Below are positions 26,832-36,142 of a DNA stretch of 64,000 bases, piece after piece. This stretch comes from Aquimarina sp042434915. Its GTDB lineage: Bacteria; Bacteroidota; Bacteroidia; Flavobacteriales; Flavobacteriaceae. Within the stretch, counting starts at the first letter, position 1; each line of letters starts with the position of its first letter. Position numbers and translations under genes: made by a program. The stretch covers positions 372,001-436,000 of the forward strand of contig NZ_CP170198.1 in assembly GCF_042434915.1 (NCBI RefSeq). The letters are read 5' to 3'. The notes beneath the pieces are model-generated. The model was not told the DNA's origin and did not search any database. It saw only the letters and a list, made by a program, of their open reading frames with translations.

Positions 26832-27902
26832 ATGACAGTCCCAAAACCTCGCTTTTACACGTTACTTTGTAGTGTGTTTTTTTATGTGTTAACATTAACC
26901 TACACCAACGCTCAAAATCTAGTGCCTAATCCTGGATTTGAAGAAACAAATCCTTCAGTTACGAAATTAACGCATGAGATGCAGAATTTTGCAAAAATGA
27001 AAGATTGGTCTGCGTTAGTAAATTCTCCAGATGTTTTTCATCCAGCCACAGCGACAGTAAAATTTAAGCATAAAGCAAATAATTTTTTACCTCAGTTTGG
27101 TCGTCAAGAACCACGCACGGGTGAGGGTAAAATAGGAATGTACATTTCTGGCGGAATTTACAAAGAGGGTATTGTAGCAAAGCTTAATAGACCGCTTAAA
27201 GCAGGTAAGTTCTATTATTTTCACATGTATGTGAGTTTAGCAGAAGGTGTATCCAAAGGTTGTACATCCTCGATTGGTACATACTTTAGTTCGAGAAAGC
27301 CAAAAATAACTCCGACTTCAAAATTAAAGCTGCATATAGCTTCTACCGAGATGTTATGTGATTATCAAAATTGGACAAAAGTATGCGGAGTTTATAAAGC
27401 TAAAGGTACAGAGAACTATATTTCTGTAGGGTATTTTGGAGATAATCCAAAAGGTAGATCGCTCAAATCCTCGTCTAGCGATATGGGTAATGCCTATTAT
27501 TTTGTAGACGATGTCATGTTATTAGAAATGCAATCAACACAAAATCTTATGCCACAAGATATTTGTAGTATGGTACTTGAGTTTAAGGATATTGAATTCT
27601 TAAATGGTGAGAGTGAAACCGATAGTGTTGTCGAGAAAGAACTGGATACTTATATCCAATATGTTCAATTATTTAAAGTAGATGCTATTAAAATTAAAGG
27701 ATATGCTAATGATGCTGGGTCTGCTTTTGAAAATGAAATCATGGCATCGACTAGAGCACTTAATGTGAAAGAATACTTTATTAATAAAGGTATCGATGCT
27801 TCTTTAATAGAGATTGTTGATGCAAATACTGCTGGTAAACTGAATACTGCCAATCCAGAAGAATTTAATCGTGTCGAGGTCGAGATTATAGCCCCACAAT
27901 AA
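26832..27902 (+). CDS. OmpA family protein with N-terminal ligand-type domain
   Basis: A 356-aa protein. A signal peptide ends near TNAQ (residue 27). Residues about 28-235 form a beta-rich domain starting NLVPNPGFEE, the beginning used by carbohydrate-binding-like modules of Bacteroidota. Residues about 250-356 form an OmpA-like peptidoglycan-binding domain (IKIKGYANDAGS, ASTRALNVKEYFINKGI, NRVEVEII). It probably links the outer membrane or a surface layer to peptidoglycan. The conserved Asp of the OmpA domain appears to be within YANDAGS. It is monocistronic. Confidence 0.85.
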   Translation: MTVPKPRFYTLLCSVFFYVLTLTYTNAQNLVPNPGFEETNPSVTKLTHEMQNFAKMKDWSALVNSPDVFHPATATVKFKHKANNFLPQFGRQEPRTGEGKIGMYISGGIYKEGIVAKLNRPLKAGKFYYFHMYVSLAEGVSKGCTSSIGTYFSSRKPKITPTSKLKLHIASTEMLCDYQNWTKVCGVYKAKGTENYISVGYFGDNPKGRSLKSSSSDMGNAYYFVDDVMLLEMQSTQNLMPQDICSMVLEFKDIEFLNGESETDSVVEKELDTYIQYVQLFKVDAIKIKGYANDAGSAFENEIMASTRALNVKEYFINKGIDASLIEIVDANTAGKLNTANPEEFNRVEVEIIAPQ

Positions 27903-27963
27903 GCGCAGCGCATTGAATAAATTTTTATGAAGTGAATTGCTGATCAACTACGTCAAATCTTAG

Positions 27964-27971
27964 TATATTTG
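27964..27971 (+). promoter_or_regulatory. -7 promoter element TATATTTG
   Basis: Exact TAnnTTTG match 27 bp upstream of the ATG at 27999. The nearest upstream TTG (27938) leaves a spacer of 23 bp, longer than usual. Confidence 0.5.
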
Positions 27972-27998
27972 ACGTTTTGATAATCTTAAGTACACTAT

Positions 27999-28226
27999 AT
28001 GGCTTTTCCGAAATTTATTTTAGGAGATAATACTGATCTTCCTGACGCAATATTTGTAATTCATACAGAATTTCCTAGATTTATTATCAATTTGGGTGAC
28101 GATGAAGTAGAGTGGTTAGAAGAGTTTGATGATTCTGATCAAAAAGAACTACAAGAAGAAGCAGAAAGTTTATTTAAAGCTGCAAACGATTTTTATGATC
28201 GTGAGATTGAACGTTACGAGGAGTAA
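27999..28226 (+). CDS. Small acidic conserved protein, 75 aa
   Basis: A short soluble protein with a very acidic second half (WLEEFDDSDQKELQEEAES, then DFYDREIERYEE). It looks like a small conserved protein of Bacteroidota with no known role. The frame has a good promoter element in front and is followed 18 bp later by the PAP2 gene, with which it is probably co-transcribed. Confidence 0.75.
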   Translation: MAFPKFILGDNTDLPDAIFVIHTEFPRFIINLGDDEVEWLEEFDDSDQKELQEEAESLFKAANDFYDREIERYEE

Positions 28227-28244
28227 ATCTATAGAATATAATTT

Positions 28245-28823
28245 ATGATAGAAGAAGTAATACAGCTCGATAAAGATTTATTTATATACCTAAATAATCT
28301 GGGAATGCCCGCTTGGGATGGATTCTGGTTGTTCATGACCGAAAAATTCTATCAAATTCCATTATATTTATTATTGCTGTATTTTTTCTTTAAGAATTTT
28401 GGGCTTAAGGGAACGTTAATTTGTTTGGTGTTAGTTGCGGCATTAATAACCGCTACAGATCAACTGGCTAATTTGTTTAAGAATGTTTTTTTTATGCGTC
28501 CGCGGCCGTGCCGTGCCGAGGGTGTAGCCGAGTTTACTCGATTTATTGCCGAACATTGTGGGAGGCATGGTTTTTTCTCTGGGCATGCGACTAGCTCAAT
28601 GGCTTTAGCATTTTTTACAGGCTTAACCTTACAATCTCGTCTTAAATACATTTTTGTCTTTATGGTACTATGGGCAGTAATTGTTAGCTATAGCCGTATC
28701 TATGTAGGGGTGCATTATCCAGCCGATGTGGCCGTTGGTATGACTGCGGGTATCGGGATGGGGTATTTAGCTTATCGTGTATATCAATACCTACTTAAAC
28801 GGTTTGACGTACCCACGCTTTAG
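28245..28823 (+). CDS. PAP2 family membrane phosphatase
   Basis: A 192-aa protein with five to six membrane helices and the three-part phosphatase signature: KNVFFMRPRPC (K-x6-R-P), FFSGHATSS (P/F-S-G-H, with the first catalytic His) and SRIYVGVHYPADVAVG (S-R-x5-H-x3-D). It likely removes phosphate from lipid phosphates such as undecaprenyl pyrophosphate or phosphatidate on the periplasmic side. A link with the adjacent PBP1A gene (cell wall) is possible, but that gene is on the other strand and ends 5 bp away. Confidence 0.92.
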   Translation: MIEEVIQLDKDLFIYLNNLGMPAWDGFWLFMTEKFYQIPLYLLLLYFFFKNFGLKGTLICLVLVAALITATDQLANLFKNVFFMRPRPCRAEGVAEFTRFIAEHCGRHGFFSGHATSSMALAFFTGLTLQSRLKYIFVFMVLWAVIVSYSRIYVGVHYPADVAVGMTAGIGMGYLAYRVYQYLLKRFDVPTL

Positions 28824-28827
28824 GGTG

Positions 28828-31086
28828 CTATTTATCTTTTTCTTTTTTGAAACGTTTTTTCTTTTTTTTACTAGAGAAGATTCGCTTTAAGAGGTTATCT
28901 CTTTTTTCGGGGTCGCAATTTAGATCATCAACAACCTCGGTACTGGTCTCGGCAAATTTACTTTTGGTATAATGATCAAATTCTTGATCGTTGTTCATTT
29001 TTGTATAGAGTTTAGCAAAAATAGGTAAGGCGGCGTTTGCTCCTTGTCCTATACGCGTACTCTTAAAACCAATAGCATAATCATCATTACCCACCCAAGT
29101 AATCGATACCAATTTTGGTGTGATCCCTACAAACCATCCATCTTTATTATCTTGTGTTGTACCCGTTTTTCCCGCAATCGCATTGGTAAGTCCATAAGTT
29201 GTACGCAGTCTAGCTGCTGTACCCTTATCTACGGTCGCTTTCATCATTTCGAGTAAAACCTCTCGGGTATACTTAGAATATGCTGCGGTGTCAGCTACTT
29301 TTGGGGTGTACTCTGCTAGCACCTTACCACTTTTGGTAGTTATTTTAGTAATACAATAGGGTACAACAGGTTTACCATCATTAACATAGCTGGTATACGC
29401 TCCAGTCATTTCTTTTAAGGTAATTCCTGCAGTACCAAGCGCGATAGAAGGCTCTTTGGGAATCTTACTTGTGATACCTAATTTTTGAACTAAGTCGATA
29501 ACTTTTGGAATACCCACTTTGTTCAGCACTTTTACAGCAATGGTATTTACAGAGTTGCTTAATGCAGTCTCCAGAGTATAATTGAGATATGGATCTTCGG
29601 TTTCTGATGCATTGGTAGGAGTCCAATCATCTACATTGGTATAGGTAACTTCTCGTACAGGAAAATAAGTACACGGTTTCATACCGTTGTCTATTGCCGC
29701 GGTGTATACAAAAGGTTTAAAGGTAGAACCTACTTGTCGTTTACTTTGGGATACATGATCATATTTAAAATAACGATAATCAATACCACCGATATAACTA
29801 AGTACCGCTCCTGTAGCAGGATCTATTGATAACATCCCGGTATTGAGGAATTTTTGATAGTGTCGCAAGCTATCTATAATAGATGCTTTTTGGGTTATGT
29901 TACCATCCCACGTAAAAAACTCCATGTCTCTTTTCGCGTTAAGCGAATCGTTTATCTGAGCATCAGGATGTCCTGCAGCTTTTAGTTTTTTATAGCGCGC
30001 AGCTCTTTTAACCAAGGTATTTTTTGTAGTAAGTTGTTTTTTCCATGGAGCGTAAGCCCCATGATCATTTTCGTATGCTACTTGCAGTGCTTGCATATGT
30101 TCTTGCATAGCCTTTTCTGCCAGCGTCTGCATTTTGTAATCTAGAGTAGTGTGGATTATGAGTCCGTCACGATATAGATCATAAGGTTGTCCATCCTCTT
30201 TATTGAGTCCTCGAAGCAACGAATCTAGCTGTTTTTTTACCGCTTCTCTAAAATATGGGGCTACCCCCATATCATGATTAAAATACTGATAGTCTAGGGC
30301 AATGGTATCTTGGGTGGTCTTATTTGCACGATCTTCGTCTAAATACTCATATTTTACCATTTGTTGTAATACAATATCGCGTCGTGCCCGACTGCGCTTT
30401 GGATAGAGACGTGGGTTATATCCATTGTTTGCCTTTAAGGAGCCGACTAAGACAGCCGCCTCTGATAAGGTAAGGGCTTTGGTCGTTTTATTAAAGAATT
30501 TTTGCGCAGCACTTTCGATTCCGTAAGTGTTATCGGGAAAGGGAACGGTATTAAAATAAAGAGTAAGAATTTCACTTTTAGAATATATCGATTCGATACG
30601 GCTAGCAATAATAGACTCCTTCAGTTTATTGACTATAATACTAATTTTGCCATAGTCTTTTCTTCCGAAAAGATTTTTAGCTAACTGAAGCGTAATAGTA
30701 CTTCCCCCTCCAGAGGATTTATCTTGTAATAAGATGGATTTAAAAAATACGCGAAGTAGACTTTTATTATCAATTCCCTCGTGTTCGTAAAAACGGACAT
30801 CCTCGGTAGCTATAAGTGCATCGATCAAGTGCTGTGGCAAATCCTCAAAGGTGATGGGTTGACGGTCATAGATGTAATATTTACCAATTAATTCTCCATT
30901 TTTGTCAAGAACTTGAGTAGCCTCAGATTGTTTGAGGGTACTTAACGTTTTTACATTTGGGACTTTGCCCCAAGCACCAGCATAGATACTGATATAAAAA
31001 CCGATGAGTAGTACCAAGAGTCCAGTAATCCCTACCAAGGACCATTTGATCCACGGGTTGTGTAACCAACGTTTTAAAGTATGCAT
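28828..31086 (-). CDS. Penicillin-binding protein 1A
   Basis: A 752-aa bifunctional class-A PBP. It has a single N-terminal membrane anchor (about 15-35), a GT51 glycosyltransferase domain (ATEDVRFYEHEGID with the catalytic Glu, then GGGSTITLQLAKNLFGR) and a transpeptidase domain (SxxK in GSTFKPF, SxN in LSNSVN, KTG in AGKTGTTQD). It polymerises and cross-links peptidoglycan in the periplasm. The C-terminus is a strongly basic tail rich in lysine. An accessory zone with repeats begins upstream of its start. Confidence 0.95.
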   Translation of the reverse strand: MHTLKRWLHNPWIKWSLVGITGLLVLLIGFYISIYAGAWGKVPNVKTLSTLKQSEATQVLDKNGELIGKYYIYDRQPITFEDLPQHLIDALIATEDVRFYEHEGIDNKSLLRVFFKSILLQDKSSGGGSTITLQLAKNLFGRKDYGKISIIVNKLKESIIASRIESIYSKSEILTLYFNTVPFPDNTYGIESAAQKFFNKTTKALTLSEAAVLVGSLKANNGYNPRLYPKRSRARRDIVLQQMVKYEYLDEDRANKTTQDTIALDYQYFNHDMGVAPYFREAVKKQLDSLLRGLNKEDGQPYDLYRDGLIIHTTLDYKMQTLAEKAMQEHMQALQVAYENDHGAYAPWKKQLTTKNTLVKRAARYKKLKAAGHPDAQINDSLNAKRDMEFFTWDGNITQKASIIDSLRHYQKFLNTGMLSIDPATGAVLSYIGGIDYRYFKYDHVSQSKRQVGSTFKPFVYTAAIDNGMKPCTYFPVREVTYTNVDDWTPTNASETEDPYLNYTLETALSNSVNTIAVKVLNKVGIPKVIDLVQKLGITSKIPKEPSIALGTAGITLKEMTGAYTSYVNDGKPVVPYCITKITTKSGKVLAEYTPKVADTAAYSKYTREVLLEMMKATVDKGTAARLRTTYGLTNAIAGKTGTTQDNKDGWFVGITPKLVSITWVGNDDYAIGFKSTRIGQGANAALPIFAKLYTKMNNDQEFDHYTKSKFAETSTEVVDDLNCDPEKRDNLLKRIFSSKKKKKRFKKEKDK

Positions 31087-31183
31087 GTGTTTTCCTTACA
31101 ATTACAAAACGCAAGGTGTAAAAAATCTATGAGGTAACGTGTTAAAGCAACGGTAAAGGTTATTTTTTAGCCACAAGCCACAA

Positions 31184-31316
31184 GCCACTAGTTTATGGTT
31201 TTAAGTTACTAAACTAAAAAACACATCCATCCCCAATCCTTCCTTCGAAGGAAGGGAATAGTAAAAGTCTTCCTTTGAAGGGAGATTTAGCGAGAGGTAT
31301 TTAATTCTAGCTAGAA
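31184..31316 (+). repeat. 133-bp dispersed repeat, copy 1
   Basis: Nearly identical, with three visible base differences, to 34901-35033 in the same orientation. It includes the palindrome CTTCCTTCGAAGGAAG and a second half-related CTTCCTTTGAAGGGA. No gene or terminal inverted repeat is visible. Similar intergenic elements are common in Flavobacteriaceae (recalled, not searched). Confidence 0.9.
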
Positions 31317-31598
31317 GTGAAGAGACACTAGTCTTTAGTATAAGCCATTGAAAGTAGTCTGAACATTCTTCTATTATGCGCTGTAGACCACCTATGTCTT
31401 GAAGGTTTCTCAGAGAGGGAATCGCTATGGTAGGAGTATCTTTACAGTATATTTGTGTGACAATTAAAAGCATTTAAATAAACCGTTTTGCATAAGCATG
31501 TCCATTGAACAACTTTGACCACTTTCTGGTTTCTGGCGTGTTAATAACTGGTATAATTAATCACTTTGGTTCTTAGGTGTTTACGTTTCAAAAAAGAA

Positions 31599-31631
31599 TT
31601 TGCTTTATCAATATAAAAAATAGTATCATTG
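31599..31631 (+). promoter_or_regulatory. Probable promoter of the LRR-like lipoprotein
   Basis: TTTG at 31599-31602 and TATCATTG at 31624-31631 (one mismatch to TAnnTTTG), with a 21-bp spacer, 20 bp before the chosen start at 31652. Confidence 0.5.
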
Positions 31632-31651
31632 TGCTTCTAAATAAATTAAAT

Positions 31652-33178
31652 ATGAAAAGCCTACTTAAAAATTACTCTTTTTTATTACTATTTTACACCT
31701 TATTATTATGTAGTTGTAGTTCGTCAGATTCTGATGATGGAATCGTATCAACGCCAAAAGAGGAAGAGGAAGAAAAACCGGTCGAGAACGCATCTCTAGT
31801 ACTTACTGTTAGAGACGATACATCGCTGGATTTTGGAGAGGTTGTCCAAAATTTTGTATTCACAAAAAAAATCAAAATCACTAATTCTGGAAACATACCA
31901 TTAGAGATTAGTAGTATTTCGGTTCCCAATGGATTTTCTTTGGATTGGTCCTCTGGTACAATACCCGTTGAAGGTTCAAAGGATATAACTGTTGAGTTTA
32001 CTCCAGACAAAATAGATGATTTTGGCGGAGTGATAAGTGTTAATAGCAATGCAGGTACTGTAAATAATACTTTAACGTGTGCTGGTAAGGGAGTGAGTGA
32101 TATTTTTGAAGAAGATTTAATTCTATCTGATCAACAAGAAATAGAAGATTTTATCAAAAGAGGGTTTAAAGAGATAAAAGGTACTTTGTATATTGCTTAT
32201 ACGGGTAAAACAAGTTATGATCGCAATATTAGTATAACCTCATTAGAATCCTTATCGCAATTGAGATCAATTAATGCTATAAGAATTAATTCAACAGTTA
32301 ATCTATCAAATTTAAATGGTTTAGAAAATTTAGATATAAAAGGTAGTATTGCATTAGTCGATAATATAGGGCTTGAAAATATTGATGGATTAAAAAATAT
32401 TGTTAATATTAACGGATTTCTTCAAATTGCAGGGTGTAGTTCTTTGAGAAATTTAGATTCCCTAGGGAACTTAACGACTGTTAGATTTATAGTTACTATC
32501 ACATCTAATGACTTATTGGAGAATCTTAACGGATTAAACAAATTGAAAAGTATAGGCGGTAATTTACAGATTAGCTTTAATCCTTTTATAAATAATTTAG
32601 ATGGGCTAAGTAATTTAGAGACCATTGAAGAAGGTCTTTCCATTGAGGGAAATGCACGTTTAAATAATTTTTGTAGTTTGAGAACGATGCTTAACTCAGG
32701 AGGACTTAAGGGATATTTTAGGGAAACGAGTTTCAATAGATACAATCCTTCTAAAAGTGATGTCATGTCTGGTGATTGTACCAAAGATTTTCCTCAAGGA
32801 GTATATGGAGGTAATTTAAACATTAGAAGTAAAAACGAATATAATACTTTTATATCTCAAAACTTTGAAGGAATTGATGGAAACTTAACTATTAATAACA
32901 GAGATTCAGATATACTCACTCTAGAAGAACTTTCAGGCTTAAAAAGTGTTTCTGGAACTTTATATATTAATCAAATGGTCATTGAAGATTTAAAGGGGTT
33001 GCAAAACTTGGAGAATGTTCAAGGGAATGTTCAAATTAGTCAAAATGCTAATTTGTCAGACTTTTGCGATATTCTACCCCTTATCAATGGCAATGGCCTC
33101 AGCGGTACTTTTACTGCATCAGGCAATCCTTACAACCCTACGCGTCAAGATCTGGAAGCTGGTACTTGTACCCAGTAA
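31652..33178 (+). CDS. Surface lipoprotein with Ig-like and L-domain repeats
   Basis: A 508-aa lipoprotein. ATG at 31652 is chosen because it gives a proper lipoprotein signal (lipobox before CSCSSS) and lies just after a promoter; an earlier in-frame ATG at 31577 would bury it. After a Glu-rich linker comes a choice-of-anchor D-type beta sandwich (about residues 48-150; LDFGEVVQNFVFTKKIKITNSG). Two receptor-L-domain-like modules made of irregular leucine-rich strands follow (about 160-375 and 380-508). Each module ends with a similar cap: NFC..GGL.G.F...YNPS..D...G.C and DFC..NGL.G.F...YNPT..D...G.C. Such lipoproteins are usually surface-exposed; the ligand is unknown. It lies between two copies of the 133-bp repeat. 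Confidence 0.85.
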   Translation: MKSLLKNYSFLLLFYTLLLCSCSSSDSDDGIVSTPKEEEEEKPVENASLVLTVRDDTSLDFGEVVQNFVFTKKIKITNSGNIPLEISSISVPNGFSLDWSSGTIPVEGSKDITVEFTPDKIDDFGGVISVNSNAGTVNNTLTCAGKGVSDIFEEDLILSDQQEIEDFIKRGFKEIKGTLYIAYTGKTSYDRNISITSLESLSQLRSINAIRINSTVNLSNLNGLENLDIKGSIALVDNIGLENIDGLKNIVNINGFLQIAGCSSLRNLDSLGNLTTVRFIVTITSNDLLENLNGLNKLKSIGGNLQISFNPFINNLDGLSNLETIEEGLSIEGNARLNNFCSLRTMLNSGGLKGYFRETSFNRYNPSKSDVMSGDCTKDFPQGVYGGNLNIRSKNEYNTFISQNFEGIDGNLTINNRDSDILTLEELSGLKSVSGTLYINQMVIEDLKGLQNLENVQGNVQISQNANLSDFCDILPLINGNGLSGTFTASGNPYNPTRQDLEAGTCTQ

Positions 33179-33222
33179 TTTCTTGCTTTATTCACCTTTA
33201 TTACGATGGTTTTATATTACTA

Positions 33223-33265
33223 AAGACCTTATTACTATATTTGTTTTAGTAATAAGGTCTTTTCA
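33223..33265 (+). terminator. Terminator after the lipoprotein gene
   Basis: Perfect 14-bp stem AAGACCTTATTACT (33223-33236) / AGTAATAAGGTCTT (33248-33261) followed by TTTC. The remaining gap to 33497 shows nothing recognisable. Confidence 0.88.
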
Positions 33266-33497
33266 TTATACGGATGCAATTCTGCTATAGTTTAAAAAGA
33301 AAACCTAATCACCAGGTATAGTAGCGTTGCTAATAGCTGAAAGTTTTAGTGAAGGATTTTGAAGCCGATACCATACCCCCCCTTTTATAGTTTTCCATTT
33401 TTTCTTAATAAGATCTATACAATAAAAATGAGTAGTTTCGTAATACGGTATTCTCAAAAGTACTCATCCTAAGTTTTTATTTAAAATAACTACTACT

Positions 33498-34014
33498 ATG
33501 AAAACTGACATCGAAACCATCTGGATAGACCTAGGCCAAGAGCTCTATGCCTTTATTTTGAGTAAGATAAAAGATGCCCCAACGGCTCAGGATCTTCATC
33601 AGGAAGTTTTTATAAAAGTGCAAACCAACATGCATCAATTACAACATGCCACAAAGCTTACCTCCTGGGTGTATCAAATTACTCGAAACACCAATCATGG
33701 ATCATTTCAGAAAACTAAAAAAGGAAACGGTAGGATTGGATAGCTTAGACCTGCCCGAGGATGATGGTGACAGTTTTAAGTATGGTAAACTAACGAACTG
33801 CATCTATCAAAAAATAGAGAAACTCTCTGAGCAGCATAAAGAGGTGATTATGCTGACCGCGTTTAAAGATTACTCACAAAAGGAATTGACAACTCATTTA
33901 AATATGTCCTACTCAGGTACCAAATCAAGAGTACAAAAAGCCAGAGAAATCTTAAAAGAAAACATGTTGGAATGTCCTTACGTAGTTTCAAACAGTTACA
34001 GTACACATTCTTAA
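33498..34014 (+). pseudogene. SigZ-like ECF sigma factor, frameshifted
   Basis: Two overlapping frames together make one sigma-70 family protein. The first (from 33498) gives region 2, DLHQEVFIKVQTNM and LTSWVYQITRNT. The second resumes as IMDHFRKLKKE and includes region 4 (LSEQHKEVIMLTAFKDYSQKEL, GTKSRVQKAREILKENMLEC). The switch is explained by one extra A near 33693 (ACCAATCATG for ACCATCATG). SigZ proteins normally continue beyond MLEC with a Cys-containing tail; here the frame runs into unrelated sequence and stops at 34014, inside the start of the PhzF gene. Without correction the protein would lack region 4 and be inactive. Confidence 0.8.
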
Positions 34015-34864
34015 TGCTTTTATCGCAAACGGAGCAGGAGGCAATCCCGCCGGAGTCGTATTAAATGCCGACAACCTATCCAACCAGCAGAAGCTACAGA
34101 TAGCTAATAAAGTTGGCTTATCAGAAACTGCGTTTGTTTCAAAATCAAATTCAGCAGGGTTTAAGTTGGATTTCTTTACACCTAATAAACAGATAGCGCA
34201 TTGTGGTCATGCGACTGTGGCCAAGTTTTCGTATTTAAAACAAATAGGAGCAGTGTCCGGAGAACGTTCGTCCAAAGAAACAATTGACGGCAATCGGGAT
34301 ATAGCACTATCAGGAAAACTTGTTTTTATGGAGCAATTGGCACCCACCTATATTGATGTTGGTGATAAAGAATCTGAAATACTTACCTCCTTAGGACTTC
34401 AAAAAACGGATTTGAGTGCTAAGGCCCCTATTAAGGTTGTAAACACTGGTAATCCGTTTATGTTAATTCCAGTTAAGGATACAGAGATTTTGAAAAACTT
34501 GTCACCGGATTTTGATCTCATCAATAAAATTAGTGAAGCCTTTGATTTAATAGGATATTATGTGTTTACCACCAATACCGAAAATGCACAACTAAATGCA
34601 ACGTCAAGAATGTTTGGACCCAGGTATGGTATACAGGAAGAAGCGGGTACAGGTATGGCGGCTGGACCGCTTGCTTGTTATTTACATGATGTGTTGAGCG
34701 TTAAGAAGCAACGCTATCATTTGCAACAAGGAAAATATATGCATGAACCTTCTTCAAGTTTAATTCTGGTTGATCTGTTGATCGAACAGGAAAAAATTAA
34801 GGGTCTAATGGCCGGTGGTAAAGGATTGCTCAAAAGCGAAATGAATGTTGAGATTGATTTGTAA
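33986..34864 (+). pseudogene. PhzF-like isomerase lacking a start codon
   Basis: The frame open from 33986 encodes a PhzF/diaminopimelate-epimerase-fold protein: VTVHILNAF, GGNPAGVVL, VGLSETAFV (with the catalytic Glu), the HCGHAT motif, NTGNPFMLIPV, and EEAGTGMAAGPLACYL near the end. The frame is closed upstream by TAG at 33983. No ATG, GTG or TTG lies before a TTG at 34166, and starting there would delete about 60 residues including the catalytic Glu. The 5' end overlaps the truncated SigZ-like tail. It may be a remnant of a deletion that joined the two genes, or a sequencing error may hide the start. Confidence 0.7.
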
Positions 34865-34900
34865 AAAGTTAGGATTCTTGGTTATAGTCAGAGGTGAAAA

Positions 34901-35033
34901 GCCACTAGTTTCTGGTTTTAAGTTACTAAACTAAAAAACACATCCATCCCCAATCCTTCCTTCGAAGGAAGGGAATAGTAAAAGTCTTCCTCTGAAGGGA
35001 GATTTAGCGAGAGGTATTTAATTCTAGCTAAAA
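34901..35033 (+). repeat. 133-bp dispersed repeat, copy 2
   Basis: Direct copy of 31184-31316, about 98% identical. The two copies bracket the lipoprotein, the broken sigma gene and the PhzF remnant. Confidence 0.9.
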
Positions 35034-35095
35034 GAAAGAAGTTACCAATTATCAGTAACTCAATTATCAACTTACAACAAGTTAAAATAGAATCT

Positions 35096-35656
35096 TTAAG
35101 AGATGAACATCCTGATATAATATCCTAAATAACCTATGAGCGCAAAAATAACATGTGCAATTACCAGTTGTATATAAAACTCGTGAAAGGTAACTTTGGG
35201 AGGATTGGGGTTGATCGCAAAAATAATTTGCCAGCCTATAATTCCTAAAATACCCATCCCGATCCCCACAATAAAACTCCACCCTAATGAGGGTTCTATA
35301 GAGGTATATACGAAGCAGCTATCATAAATAAATAGAAAGAGGTATCCTAACAAAAAATGTAAGACCCAACCGGGCAGATTAGTGGTTCTCTTATCTGAAT
35401 TTATCTTGAAGTGACGGTGCATTAATATCGTAAGCAACTCTGGTTCTTTGAACTGTCTCTTTCTAATGTAGGAGGCTAAATAACTAAAAGCGGTCATCAT
35501 AAGGGTTGCTATTGGTGCAACTATTATAAAAGCCAGACATGTGATTACCATATGCAACATTGATTTGGTGTGATAGCTAAAGGTATAAAAAAACATAGCG
35601 TACACTATGCCAGAGTATGCTAAGTAAAGTCTAAAATTTATAGCGAGTATTAACAA
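35096..35656 (-). CDS. Membrane protein of unknown function
   Basis: The full frame gives 186 aa with about five hydrophobic segments (residues about 8-28, 33-58, 95-115, 124-148, 160-182). The start is uncertain: Met residues at 21, 32 and 35 (MFFYTF, MLHMV) could serve instead of the first. The conserved-looking soluble part is KEPELLTILMHRHFKINSDKRTTNLPGW. No family was recognised. It is monocistronic and bordered by long non-coding stretches. Confidence 0.6.
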   Translation of the reverse strand: MLILAINFRLYLAYSGIVYAMFFYTFSYHTKSMLHMVITCLAFIIVAPIATLMMTAFSYLASYIRKRQFKEPELLTILMHRHFKINSDKRTTNLPGWVLHFLLGYLFLFIYDSCFVYTSIEPSLGWSFIVGIGMGILGIIGWQIIFAINPNPPKVTFHEFYIQLVIAHVIFALIGYLGYYIRMFIS

Positions 35657-36142
35657 TATATTGTGTGGTAGATTAACTGTTGTCCTAACGCTTTTGTGGG
35701 AATCTATCCTTGTAGAAATTTACATCGCTAAGCGGTTTGATAAACTGCATATTGCAGAGTACAATAGGTTGGTTACGCTATCTAATCAAGAAAAATCGGC
35801 ACATCTTTTAAAAGTTATGAAGAGAAACCGTTACATTTACTAACTACGTTTTGTATAAAAAATATCACGGTTTATAGGGATGTATAAAACAAAATAATCT
35901 GATAGATTTGAGTAAAAATTTGAGGTATCCACTATAGTATCAATGGATGCCCATTTGGCACCTAATATCTGGTATAGTAGCTATAGTGATACGATGCTTT
36001 AGGGTTACGTGTCTTGTGATGGATGTAGCATAAGGTCTTCTGTAAAGCTAGCTCTAGGAGATAGTAAAGTAGTTTATAGAACCTACTACTATGACGTAAC
36101 CATCTTATAGAACCTAAAAAATAGTCAATTAAATAACCAAAT
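35657..36142. other. 486-bp stretch without a convincing gene
   Basis: A 60-codon plus-strand frame (35661-35843) could be a decayed gene end, but it has no recognisable family and no promoter. Near the right side TTATAGAACCTA occurs twice (about 36074 and 36106). Nothing else is supported. Confidence 0.5.

Larger units (their letters stand above)
31087..31651. other. 565-bp intergenic region at edge of accessory zone
   Basis: It contains a short AAGCCAC-type tandem (near 31170-31190), copy 1 of the 133-bp dispersed repeat (31184-31316) and the promoter of the lipoprotein gene. A 90-codon minus-strand frame here overlaps the repeat and is not believed to be a gene. Confidence 0.6.

Noticed and set aside
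31201..31473. 90-codon minus-strand frame in the repeat region
   Set aside because: It overlaps the 133-bp repeat, has no family resemblance, and the equivalent part of the other repeat copy is not within a gene.
35661..35843. 60-codon frame in the gap before the DinB-fold gene
   Set aside because: No recognisable family, no promoter or terminator; perhaps a gene remnant but not supportable.
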